21,722 nucleotides of DNA, taken from assembly GCA_900550235.1 (NCBI GenBank), contig URRQ01000036.1, positions 1-21,722 of the forward strand. The letters run 5' to 3'. Of this stretch, positions 1 through 6,955 are shown in pieces. Below the pieces are notes generated by a model, which saw nothing but the letters and a program-made list of their open reading frames with translations, was not told the origin of the DNA and searched no databases. Position numbers and translations under genes: made by a program. The first letter of the stretch is position 1, and each line of letters opens with the position of its first letter. This DNA comes from an uncultured Lachnospiraceae bacterium (GTDB lineage: Bacteria > Bacillota > Clostridia > Lachnospirales > Lachnospiraceae).

Positions 1-52
1 TTAAGTACAGATATTGTATTTCTGCATGATGGGAACATAGGGAGTCCATATA

Positions 53-439
53 AAGAGCCTGAATACCGGGCATGATGGCTCTTTGAGTACCGGACATGCG
101 AACAGTCCGGGGAATATGATCTCGCGTTTAGAAACAATGGTTCTTATGGGGATGGACTTGCCGCTTCCGGCAATTCAAAGACAAATAGCCTCTGGATTAG
201 ATATTTTGATTCATCTTGGAAGGCTTCGGGATAAAAGCAGAAAGGTATTGTCTGTAGAAGAAATTGTAGGATATGAAAATGGAACCGTAAAAAGAAATGT
301 ATTATATCGCTTTCAAGAAACAGGAACAAAATGTGGAAAGATTGAAGGAAAGTGGGTGAAAGAGAATGAAATGAAAAACAGAGAAAAATTACTGGCAGCA
401 GGATATCGGCAAGAAGGAATATGTGGCAGCAATAGGTAA
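53..439 (+). CDS. cpaF: CpaF/TadA-type pilus secretion ATPase, C-terminal fragment
   Basis: CpaF-type ATPases are hexameric cytoplasmic motors that hydrolyse ATP to drive Tad/Flp pilus assembly. Only the C-terminal part is present. It opens in the conserved NTGHDGSLSTGHANSP block, continues through SRLETMVLMGMDLPL and the QIASGLDILIHLGRLRDKSR block, and ends at 439. The Walker A and B regions would lie upstream. In this frame a TAG stands at 38-40, and the residues just before NTGHDGS do not look like CpaF, so homology begins near base 53. The gene therefore looks broken here, or the window begins at a rearrangement or assembly junction. A TTG at 83 could serve as a start but has no clear ribosome site. 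The 3' end overlaps the next gene by 17 bases, as expected of an operon. Identification of the fragment is firm; whether it is translated is unknown. Confidence 0.85.
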   Translation, partial: KSLNTGHDGSLSTGHANSPGNMISRLETMVLMGMDLPLPAIQRQIASGLDILIHLGRLRDKSRKVLSVEEIVGYENGTVKRNVLYRFQETGTKCGKIEGKWVKENEMKNREKLLAAGYRQEGICGSNR

Positions 440-1121
440 AGGATTGGCAATATTTTGGTTGTTGATCTATCTGTTTTACAATTCCCTTTGGGCAGGAGTT
501 TTATTTTCACCGGGATTGCTTTTGTTTTATAAAAAGTGGAAGAAAGATTGTTTGAGAAAGAAAGAGCAGGAATTTCGTTTTCAATTTGGAGAAGCGTTGA
601 AGACATTTATGACAGCGTTAAATGTAGGGTATTCTGTAGAAAATGCGATACGGACGATTCCGAAAGAAATGAAGCTTCTTCTTGGAGAGAATGCAGTAAT
701 TATTAGAGAGTTTTCATACATAATACGCCAACTGGATATGAATATAACGGTAGAAAAGGCATTTCTGGAGTTTGCAGAGAGGGTGAACATTGAAGAACTT
801 TATAACTTTGCAACCGTATTTAGCATTTTAAAAAGAAGTGGTGGAGATATGATTCAGGCATTGAAAAATACAATCGGAAAAATCTGCACTGCAATGGAAG
901 TACAGAGAGAAATTGAAACGATGATTGCTGCAAAAAGGATGGAATTTAAAGTGATGACAGTCATTCCTCTTGGAATTATTGTTTATATGAAGATAAGCTT
1001 TCCGGAATTCATGTCTGTACTGTATAGGAGTATAGCTGGAAGCTTTGTGATGACAGGATGTTTATTTTCCTATGTAGGAGCGTGGTATCTTGGGGAAAAA
1101 ATCTTAGAAATTGAGGTGTAG
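423..1121 (+). CDS. tadB: TadB-like pilus platform protein (type II secretion F domain)
   Basis: This is an inner-membrane platform protein of a Tad/Flp pilus machine, 232 residues. Family knowledge says such proteins couple the CpaF motor to pilin extraction. A hydrophobic N-terminus (about 8-36) is followed by a basic stretch. The cytoplasmic F domain (about 50-175) includes LNVGYSVENAI at 67-77, a typical helix-turn of this fold, and a second helical bundle around 125-165. Two membrane segments follow at about 177-193 and 203-223. I place the start at GTG 423 because AAGGA lies about five bases upstream and the overlap with cpaF suggests translational coupling. Length is somewhat short for TadB, which often has a longer N-terminal region. 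The assignment rests on the fold pattern and on its place between a CpaF piece and a second F-domain protein. Confidence 0.85.
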   Translation: MAAIGKGLAIFWLLIYLFYNSLWAGVLFSPGLLLFYKKWKKDCLRKKEQEFRFQFGEALKTFMTALNVGYSVENAIRTIPKEMKLLLGENAVIIREFSYIIRQLDMNITVEKAFLEFAERVNIEELYNFATVFSILKRSGGDMIQALKNTIGKICTAMEVQREIETMIAAKRMEFKVMTVIPLGIIVYMKISFPEFMSVLYRSIAGSFVMTGCLFSYVGAWYLGEKILEIEV

Positions 1122-1122
1122 T

Positions 1123-2331
1123 GTGGATAAAAAAACAAAAAGAAATATTGGACTTGTACTAGCAGCATCTATCATTTTAGCACTTTTACTTTTTATATAT
1201 GAGTTTAAGACGATACATATTAGTGAAATCAGTCGAAACAGTTATGGAAAGGGGAAGAAAGAGGAGACAGTAAAAGTAACGATTGGTAAGGAAAAATTAG
1301 AAGATACATTTTCAGTAGAAGTTCAAGAACAAATGTATGGAGAGCAGGAGTTGCAACAGGTATTTGGACAAGTTATGGATGAACTTCCCAAGATCATACT
1401 CGGTGAGAATGAAAGTCTCGATCATGTGGAAGAAAATTTAAATCTTGTGACAAAAGCGCCGGATCGTCCAATTCAAATCAGATGGGAATCCAATCGAAAT
1501 GATCTGATCAATTCTACAGGAGAGATTCAGAGAGAAAATCTGTCAAAAGAGGGAGAACTTGTAGAATTGCAAGGACTTTTGAACTATGGAAAAGAGGAAG
1601 CTCTTTATATCGTAAATATTATGGTTTATCCCAAAAAATTAACAGAAGAAGAAACGCTGGTTCAGACAGTAAAGAATCTTGTAAAAACAGAGGAAGAAAA
1701 AAGTCGTGAACAAGCGGTTGTAAAACTGCCCAAAGAGGTTCATGGAACTTCGCTGACATGGGAGAGAAAGCAAGAACATAAAAGTTTTTGGATAGTATCA
1801 TTAGGAGTTGTTGCTTCTATACTGTTATATCTTCAAGAAAAGCAAAAAAGACAAAAGGAAAAAGCAGATCGTGAGAAACAGATGCTGATGGATTATCCGG
1901 AAATTGTCAATAAAATTGTACTCCTTGTTGGTGCAGGGCTTACAGTTAAAAATGCATGGAAAAAAATTGTAGATCATTATGAAGAATATAAGGGAAAAAA
2001 GAGGTTTGCATATGAAGCGATGAATTATGTTATGCGGGAAATGCAAAGTGGAATTACGGAAGCGGAGTGTTATGAGCATTTTGGGAAAAGAATCGGATTA
2101 CCTTCTTATGTAAAATTAGGCGCGCTTCTTTCACAGAATTTGAGGAAAGGAACGAAAGGGTTAACGGAAATACTTGCCCAAGAAGCAGTGCAAGCCTATG
2201 AGGAACGCAGACAGTTTATGAAAAAGCAAGGAGAAGAGATCAGTACAAAACTTCTTTTGCCGATGAGTATGATGTTGATTGTAGTATTAACAATTGTGGT
2301 TGTTCCGGCTTTTCTTACCATTTCTTTGTAG
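1123..2331 (+). CDS. tadC: TadC-like platform protein with an extracytoplasmic Ig-like insert
   Basis: This is the second F-domain protein of the Tad machine, 402 residues. It has an N-terminal membrane segment (about 8-26), about 190 residues predicted outside the membrane, a second membrane segment (about 219-236), a charged linker, the F domain (about 245-375, with VGAGLTVKNAW as its helix motif) and a C-terminal membrane segment. The outer part contains a strand-rich stretch (about 90-170) with an IRWES core followed by a VELQG strand, resembling bacterial Ig-like domains. Classical TadC proteins, as I know them, lack such an ectodomain. A TTG at 1111 is possible, but GTG 1123 is preferred because GAGGTG sits just upstream and overlaps the tadB stop. 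It probably works with the TadB-like neighbour as a platform pair. The Ig-like reading is inference. Confidence 0.75.
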   Translation: MDKKTKRNIGLVLAASIILALLLFIYEFKTIHISEISRNSYGKGKKEETVKVTIGKEKLEDTFSVEVQEQMYGEQELQQVFGQVMDELPKIILGENESLDHVEENLNLVTKAPDRPIQIRWESNRNDLINSTGEIQRENLSKEGELVELQGLLNYGKEEALYIVNIMVYPKKLTEEETLVQTVKNLVKTEEEKSREQAVVKLPKEVHGTSLTWERKQEHKSFWIVSLGVVASILLYLQEKQKRQKEKADREKQMLMDYPEIVNKIVLLVGAGLTVKNAWKKIVDHYEEYKGKKRFAYEAMNYVMREMQSGITEAECYEHFGKRIGLPSYVKLGALLSQNLRKGTKGLTEILAQEAVQAYEERRQFMKKQGEEISTKLLLPMSMMLIVVLTIVVVPAFLTISL

Positions 2332-2350
2332 GATGACAGGAGGATAGCGT

Positions 2351-2527
2351 ATGAATAGAGTAAAAATGTTTTTACAAACGTGGAAAAATGACAAGGGAAT
2401 CGGAGTAGTTGAAGTGATTTTGATTTTGGTTGTTTTAATTGGTTTGGTAATCATTTTCAAGTCACAGCTTACAGAGATTGTGAACTCTATTTTTGATAAG
2501 ATTGTAAGTGAGAGTTCAGGAATTTAA
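2351..2527 (+). CDS. Flp-type (type IVb) pilin precursor, 58 residues
   Basis: This small gene encodes the probable structural pilin. An AGGAGG site at 2338-2343 precedes ATG 2351 with normal spacing. The leader is short and charged (residues 1-16, ending NDKG). Cleavage after Gly16 would leave mature Ile1 with Glu at +5 (Glu21), the signature of prepilin peptidase substrates. The hydrophobic helix VEVILILVVLIGLVIIF follows at once, then an amphipathic tail ending ESSGI. The mature peptide would be about 42 residues, the size of Flp pilins. It sits between the platform genes and the DUF5702 gene, and the matching A24 peptidase is encoded 2.3 kb downstream. It resembles the Flp1-like pilins of Clostridia. 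The call rests on leader, +5 Glu, size and context together. Confidence 0.85.
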   Translation: MNRVKMFLQTWKNDKGIGVVEVILILVVLIGLVIIFKSQLTEIVNSIFDKIVSESSGI

Positions 2528-2539
2528 GAGGAAACGAGT

Positions 2540-3898
2540 ATGAAAAAAGGAGAGGTGACAGCATTCCTAAGTTTGATTTTTCTTCTTCTTTTAACGGTAA
2601 CAGCATCTGTTGTGGAAAGCGCTTCTATACAGGTGATGAAAAATCGAAGAAGAGGAGATATGGATCGAGCTTTGGAAAGCGTATTTGCAGAATATCAAAG
2701 AGAAATGCTGGAAGAGTTTGATGTCTTTTCATTGGAAGGGACTTATGGGACAGGAGAATTCGATGAAGAGAACGTAATAAAGCGCTTGGAATTCTATGGT
2801 ATGCGAGATGCAGAACAAAAAACAGAGAAGATACAATTTCTGACTGATGAGTCGGGGAATCCTTTTCGGGAGCAAGTAATTGCATATATGAAGCACAGGG
2901 TGGGAGTGTCCCAAATGGAAGAACTTGCAGGATTGACTGGCGAATGGAAGAATCAGACAGGAAAAGCGGAAGTATATGAACAAGATGGAACCAGAGTAGA
3001 AAAGAACTTGGAAGAGTCTTTAAAAGCAGAAGAACAGACACTTCCTGAAAAGGACAATCCGATTGGAGTTGTATCTTCTCTAAAACAAATAGGACTTGTG
3101 AATTTGGTGATGAAAAACAAAGACGTATCCAACAAAGCAATCGAGGCTAGGGGAATGCTGACACACCGCTCTTTAAAGAAAGGATGGGGGGATTTTAAAA
3201 TGAGGGATGATATAGAAGGAGTTACAGCCAATCTATATTTTGCATCATATTTGATGGAAAAATTTCATGCAGCGGATCAACCATATTCAGAGGGGAAACT
3301 GTCATATGAGTTAGAATTTATTTTAAATGGCGAAGAAAGTGATCGAGAAAATTTGGAGGCGGTATTGAAAAAACTATTAGGAATACGTTTGGCTTCTAAT
3401 TATGGATATCTGTTGACAGATAGCGGGAAAAAAGCAGAGGCAGGAACTATGGCGCTTGCGCTTGCAGGAGTGATCGCCTTACCGGCATTAACTGAGGTGA
3501 TAAAGCAGGGGATATTATTAGCATGGGCATTTGGAGAGAGTATTATGGATCTTCGCGCATTAGTATCCGGAGGCAGAGTTTCTCTTGTAAAAGGAAGAGA
3601 AGATTGGAATCTTTCGTTAGATGGACTTTTAAAGCTTGGAACAGCAGAAGATACAGGTGTAGTAAAGAAAACAGATCAAGGTCTGAGTTATAAGGAATAT
3701 CTTCGAATGCTGCTGATTTTTGAAAAACAAGAAGAGTGTACGATGAGAAGTTTATCTATGTTGGAGAATCGAATACGGGAAAAAGTTGGTGATTCATTTC
3801 AGGTGGATCACTGTATCAGTAAAATAAAAATAAAAGCAAAATGTCATTTGAGAAGAAAGATTTATTATGAATTTGGGACAGAGTATGGCTATCAATAA
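2540..3898 (+). CDS. DUF5702 family protein of the Tad pilus locus
   Basis: The protein has 452 residues with one N-terminal membrane helix (about 7-26) and a large, probably extracytoplasmic body. The sequence after the helix (ESASIQV, then DMDRALESVFAEYQREMLEEFDVF) and the C-terminal block LLAWAFGESIMDLRALVSGG match my recollection of DUF5702, a family found in Tad loci of Clostridia. Its biochemical role is not known to me; placement suggests a minor pseudopilin or tip component comparable to TadG. The N-terminal KKGE could mimic a prepilin site, but Glu at +5 is absent, so cleavage by the peptidase is uncertain. It begins 12 bases after the pilin stop with a GAGG ribosome site, so the two are probably co-transcribed. 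Family call is confident, function is not. Confidence 0.8.
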   Translation: MKKGEVTAFLSLIFLLLLTVTASVVESASIQVMKNRRRGDMDRALESVFAEYQREMLEEFDVFSLEGTYGTGEFDEENVIKRLEFYGMRDAEQKTEKIQFLTDESGNPFREQVIAYMKHRVGVSQMEELAGLTGEWKNQTGKAEVYEQDGTRVEKNLEESLKAEEQTLPEKDNPIGVVSSLKQIGLVNLVMKNKDVSNKAIEARGMLTHRSLKKGWGDFKMRDDIEGVTANLYFASYLMEKFHAADQPYSEGKLSYELEFILNGEESDRENLEAVLKKLLGIRLASNYGYLLTDSGKKAEAGTMALALAGVIALPALTEVIKQGILLAWAFGESIMDLRALVSGGRVSLVKGREDWNLSLDGLLKLGTAEDTGVVKKTDQGLSYKEYLRMLLIFEKQEECTMRSLSMLENRIREKVGDSFQVDHCISKIKIKAKCHLRRKIYYEFGTEYGYQ

Positions 3899-3922
3899 AA
3901 ATGAGAAAAGAGGTGAACAGAG

Positions 3923-4816
3923 ATGCCCTTTCAATTATTAATTTCCCAACAAGCACAAAAAAAGAAACAAATGAAAAGCATATGTAATCAGTATCCCTTA
4001 AGAAAGGAGGAAGACTCTGCTATGACACAACCAATATCATCTTTCCCAAAAGATGAGGAAAGGGCATCTTTGTCCACCTCTTTTAGAGGAAGCGTATCGA
4101 TAGAAGCAGCTCTTGTAATACCGATATTTTTCTTTGCGGTATGCTGTCTTTGCTATCTTCTTGAAATTATGTCGATTCAATCTTATGTACATACCGCACT
4201 CCATGATGCTGGGAGAAAGGTGGCAAAAGAAATCTATATAAATCCATTTGTTTCTCCGTCACGAGTGGAATCTGATATGATCGAGAATATCGGAGCAGAA
4301 CGATTGGAGAGAAGTATCATAGAAGGCGGAAGCGCAGGGCTGGATGCTTCCGGCACAGTAGCTTCTCCGACAACAGGAATTGTGCAGATGCATGTAAAAT
4401 ATAAAATTCTTCTTCCGATTCGTTTGTTTGGAAGATTGGGAATGTCTTGTGAAGATGGATTTCGTATCAAAGGCTGGAATGGATATCAAAAAGAAGGAAT
4501 GTTTACACCTCGAGAAGATATTGTATATATTACGGAAACAGGGATTGTGTATCACAAGGATTACCATTGCACGTATCTGGATCTATCGATACAAATGGCA
4601 GCGAAAGCTCAAATAGAAACGATGAGAAATGAAGCAGGTGAAAAATACCGTGTATGCGAACGATGTGGAATGTCAGCTGGAAACAGAGTGTATATAACAA
4701 AACAGGGAAACCGATATCATAGTTCTTTGGGATGCAGCGGATTAAAACGAAAAATATATGCAATTCCGAAATCTGAGGTTATGGGGAAAGGAGCATGTTC
4801 AAGATGTGGATCATAA
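3923..4816 (+). CDS. TadE-like pseudopilin with two C-terminal Cys/His modules
   Basis: A 297-residue TadE-like protein. A long leader ends at FRG56|SVSIE61, giving prepilin cleavage after Gly56 with Glu at +5, followed by the membrane helix AALVIPIFFFAVCCLCYLL. The middle region (about 90-190) is a typical TadE ectodomain. The C-terminus carries two related modules: VYITETGIVYH with H211, C216 and CERC at 245-248, then VYITKQGNRYH with H266, C271 and CSRC at 292-295. Each has the Cys/His spacing of a small zinc-type fold also attached to other secreted clostridial proteins. Start 3923 has GAGGTG at good spacing. ATG 4022, after AAAGGAGG, is an alternative that would give a more usual leader of about 23 residues. 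Metal binding is inferred. Confidence 0.85.
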   Translation: MPFQLLISQQAQKKKQMKSICNQYPLRKEEDSAMTQPISSFPKDEERASLSTSFRGSVSIEAALVIPIFFFAVCCLCYLLEIMSIQSYVHTALHDAGRKVAKEIYINPFVSPSRVESDMIENIGAERLERSIIEGGSAGLDASGTVASPTTGIVQMHVKYKILLPIRLFGRLGMSCEDGFRIKGWNGYQKEGMFTPREDIVYITETGIVYHKDYHCTYLDLSIQMAAKAQIETMRNEAGEKYRVCERCGMSAGNRVYITKQGNRYHSSLGCSGLKRKIYAIPKSEVMGKGACSRCGS

Positions 4817-5208
4817 TTTTTTTACTTATTTGTACAGTATTGGATATAAAAACAAGACGGCTTCCGGTTTGGATCATGATGGTAGGAAGTGGAGCGGCGA
4901 TTTTATTTCGGTTACTGAATTGGGGAAATCATACAATATTATGGCTTGGGGGAATGATGATTGGATGTTTGTTTTTGTTGTTGAGCAGATGGACAAAAGA
5001 AGGATTCGGATATGGAGATAGTTGGATGATTTTGATATTAGGGATAAGTTTAGGACTTTGGGATATTCTGCTTCTCTTAAGTATTGCACTTACTTGCTCA
5101 GGGATTTTGGCTATTTTCTTGTTAGCAAAAGGACATTGGTCAAAAAAGATATCATTTCCCTTTGTTCCGTTTCTTATGCTCGGATATGTAGGGGTGTTGT
5201 GTTGGTGA
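4804..5208 (+). CDS. A24-type prepilin peptidase (TadV/CpaA-like)
   Basis: This integral-membrane aspartyl protease would cleave the leaders of the pilin and the TadE-like proteins in the same operon. From ATG 4804 it has 134 residues, close to TadV size and without the methyltransferase half of PilD-type enzymes. The two catalytic aspartates are visible: D14 in LDIKTRRLP and D72 in the GYGDSW motif. Hydrophobic segments surround both. AAAGGAG at 4787-4793 lies one base before ATG 4795 but ten bases before ATG 4804, so 4804 is the better start. The gene begins inside the 3' end of the tadE-like gene, and its TGA overlaps the GTG of the next gene, which suggests tight translational coupling. 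Confidence 0.85.
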   Translation: MWIIIFLLICTVLDIKTRRLPVWIMMVGSGAAILFRLLNWGNHTILWLGGMMIGCLFLLLSRWTKEGFGYGDSWMILILGISLGLWDILLLLSIALTCSGILAIFLLAKGHWSKKISFPFVPFLMLGYVGVLCW

Positions 5209-5624
5209 AAAAAGTAAGAGGAAGTGCGACGGTAGAGATGGCATATATGATGCCCGTTATCTTTTTGGCGTTTGTTTCAGCGCTTTATATGATGTTTTAT
5301 TTACATGATAAAAATATAGTGATTGGTGCAGCTTATGAAACAGCAATTGTAGGAGCGCAGAAGTTACAATGGGATGAGGAAAATGTCATAGGACAGGTAG
5401 AAGATTTGTTTCAAGAAAGAATAAAAGGAAAGCTGATTTTCTTCTCTGGAGCATCTGCAGAAATAGAGATTGATGAAACAAAGGTTTGCGTAAATGCGAG
5501 AGCGAGAAAGGGAAGAATAGGAATGAGTGCGATACAAAAAGTATCGATTACAGATCCGGAAAAATATATACGAGATTTAAGGAGGATACAAAATGTATGG
5601 AAACCAAATACAGGCGCGGATTAG
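5205..5624 (+). CDS. Second TadE/TadF-like pseudopilin
   Basis: A 139-residue TadE-like protein that starts at GTG 5205, four bases inside the previous gene, with AGGGGTG upstream. The leader is only seven residues (MVKKVRG), then SATVEMAYMMPVIF: cleavage after Gly7 places Glu at +5. The hydrophobic helix runs to about residue 32. The remaining 100 residues are mixed helix and strand and end in a basic region that overlaps the next gene. Unlike the TadE-like protein at 3923-4816 it has no Cys-rich modules. Pseudopilins of this class are thought to influence initiation or stability of Flp pili. The translated frame is open for another 180 bases upstream, but that part only shadows the peptidase gene. 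Confidence 0.8.
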   Translation: MKKVRGSATVEMAYMMPVIFLAFVSALYMMFYLHDKNIVIGAAYETAIVGAQKLQWDEENVIGQVEDLFQERIKGKLIFFSGASAEIEIDETKVCVNARARKGRIGMSAIQKVSITDPEKYIRDLRRIQNVWKPNTGAD

Positions 5625-6295
5625 ATCATACATATTTGATATTGGAGCTTCCGGTATTATATGAAGAAGATTATCAGATGAAAATGATGCGGATGAATCG
5701 AATAGAAGGGCTTCTTATGACAGAAGGGCAAGGAGTCGATGGAAAAAGCCAATATTTTTATGAGATTGGAGGGAAAGTTTCTTTGCAATCTTTATATGGA
5801 AAAACGGAGATTTCAGCAGGGGAATTACAGGAACTTCTTATACAGATTTTGAAAGTTGTGAATACGGTTCAAAAGTATATGATGGACGCAGGGAAGATAT
5901 TATTTGAGCCGGAATATATTTTTTATGAGGAAGGAAAATATGAGTTTTGTTATTTGCCGGTAAAAGAAGCCGATCTGTGCAAAGAATTTCACAAGCTTAC
6001 AGAGTATTTTGTCAGTCGGATAAATCATGAAGAACAGGAGGGAATGCAGCTGGCTTATGAATTACATAAAGCTACAATGGAAGAAAATTACAATTTAGAA
6101 AAAACGCTTGAAAAGATGAAGACAAAAAAGGAAGAAAAAGATCGATCTTATGAAGTACCGGAAATGATTATTACAGATATGGATTATCAAAGAGAAGACT
6201 ATGATAGTGTGCAGAATTCTGTTTTTCGGGAAACATCTTTTGGTTGGAAAAAAAGAAAAAAAGGAAAATGGGGAGATTGGGAGGAAAAGTTGTAA
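5597..6295 (+). CDS. DUF6382 domain protein, short form without FHA domain
   Basis: A 232-residue soluble protein. The start of the body (RRGLDHTYLILE) and later blocks such as FEPEYIFYEEGKYEFCYLPV and VSRINHEEQEGMQLAYELHK match the DUF6382 family as I remember it, often found at the end of clostridial Tad loci and in many members joined to a C-terminal FHA domain. Here the conserved part ends near residue 165, and a charged linker and a basic, Trp-containing tail (KKRKKGKWGDWEEKL) take the place of FHA. ATG 5597 is chosen because AAGGAGG lies at 5579-5585 and earlier residues only shadow the preceding gene. It overlaps that gene by 28 bases and closes the Tad operon. Function is unknown; a cytoplasmic regulatory role is a guess from family fusions. 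Confidence 0.75.
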   Translation: METKYRRGLDHTYLILELPVLYEEDYQMKMMRMNRIEGLLMTEGQGVDGKSQYFYEIGGKVSLQSLYGKTEISAGELQELLIQILKVVNTVQKYMMDAGKILFEPEYIFYEEGKYEFCYLPVKEADLCKEFHKLTEYFVSRINHEEQEGMQLAYELHKATMEENYNLEKTLEKMKTKKEEKDRSYEVPEMIITDMDYQREDYDSVQNSVFRETSFGWKKRKKGKWGDWEEKL

Positions 6296-6318
6296 AATTT
6301 TGGAAATTATCCTATAAT
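6290..6318 (+). promoter_or_regulatory. Predicted sigma-A promoter for the rhomboid gene
   Basis: TTGTAA at 6290-6295, a 17-base spacer and a perfect TATAAT at 6313-6318. It overlaps the stop codon of the DUF6382 gene and would start transcription about 20 bases before the rhomboid ATG. It suggests the rhomboid gene is expressed separately from the Tad operon, although no terminator was seen between them. Confidence 0.55.
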
Positions 6319-6343
6319 AATATACAATAGGAGGAAAAAAGTC

Positions 6344-6955
6344 ATGTTGCAGGATAAAAAGCCTACTTTAACAATTATGATCATAGCAGCAAACGTTTTG
6401 GTATTTATGTGGCTGTCTATGTTTGGAATGACTGAAGATGGAAGCTATATGTTGCAGCATGGAGCAATGTATCTGCCTTTTGTGCTGGAAAACGGAGAAT
6501 ATTACCGCATGTTTACTTGCCTTTTTCTTCATTTTGGATTTTCACATTTGATGAATAATATGATGATGTTGTTTTTTCTGGGAAGTATTCTGGAAGAAGA
6601 AATCGGATGGTGGAAATATAGCATACTATATCTCTGTAGTGGTCTTGGAGGGAATATACTCTCTGCACTATATGATTTGAAAATGGGTGAATTTGCTGTA
6701 TCGGCAGGGGCATCCGGCGCTATTTTTGGAATCATTGGAGCATTACTTATGATTATCATCAAAAACCACGGCCGACTCAGAAATCTGAGCGGACGTGGAA
6801 TGCTGTTTATGGCAGTATGCAGTCTTTATCATGGTTTTTCAAGTACCGGAGTAGATAATATGGCGCACATCGGTGGTCTTATCAGTGGATTCTGCTTAGC
6901 TGCGGTACTCTATTGGAAATCGAATCGTAAAAGTAGTACCTTGGAGCGGAATTGA
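6344..6955 (+). CDS. Rhomboid family intramembrane serine protease
   Basis: Rhomboids cut membrane proteins within or near their transmembrane helices. This 203-residue protein has the minimal six-helix core. The FLHFGFSHLMNN motif holds H68 and N72 of the oxyanion region; the catalytic Ser124 is in AGASGAIFG and the catalytic His175 in DNMAHIGG. Start ATG 6344 follows AGGAGG with normal spacing. Its last 20 codons (WKSNRKSSTLERN and before) are read on the other strand as the end of the histidine kinase, so selection acts on both reading frames there. Codons around residues 140-152 also encode a hairpin that serves as a terminator for the opposite strand. The substrate cannot be told. Its place directly after the Tad genes may be coincidence, as it has its own promoter. 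Confidence 0.93.
   Translation: MLQDKKPTLTIMIIAANVLVFMWLSMFGMTEDGSYMLQHGAMYLPFVLENGEYYRMFTCLFLHFGFSHLMNNMMMLFFLGSILEEEIGWWKYSILYLCSGLGGNILSALYDLKMGEFAVSAGASGAIFGIIGALLMIIIKNHGRLRNLSGRGMLFMAVCSLYHGFSSTGVDNMAHIGGLISGFCLAAVLYWKSNRKSSTLERN
6761..6798 (-). terminator. Rho-independent terminator for the kinase, inside the rhomboid gene
   Basis: Read on the minus strand, a stem of CCACG/CGTGG, then CCG/CGG and CTCAG/CTGAG around a four-base loop (6766-6798) is followed at once by TTTTT (6765-6761). It lies about 100 bases past the kinase stop and within sense codons of the rhomboid gene. On the plus strand no T run follows, so it should not stop rhomboid transcription. Confidence 0.65.

Noticed and set aside
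2625..3140. A 171-residue open frame on the minus strand inside the DUF5702 gene
   Set aside because: It is the antisense shadow of a well-supported gene, with no ribosome site and no recognisable motif.
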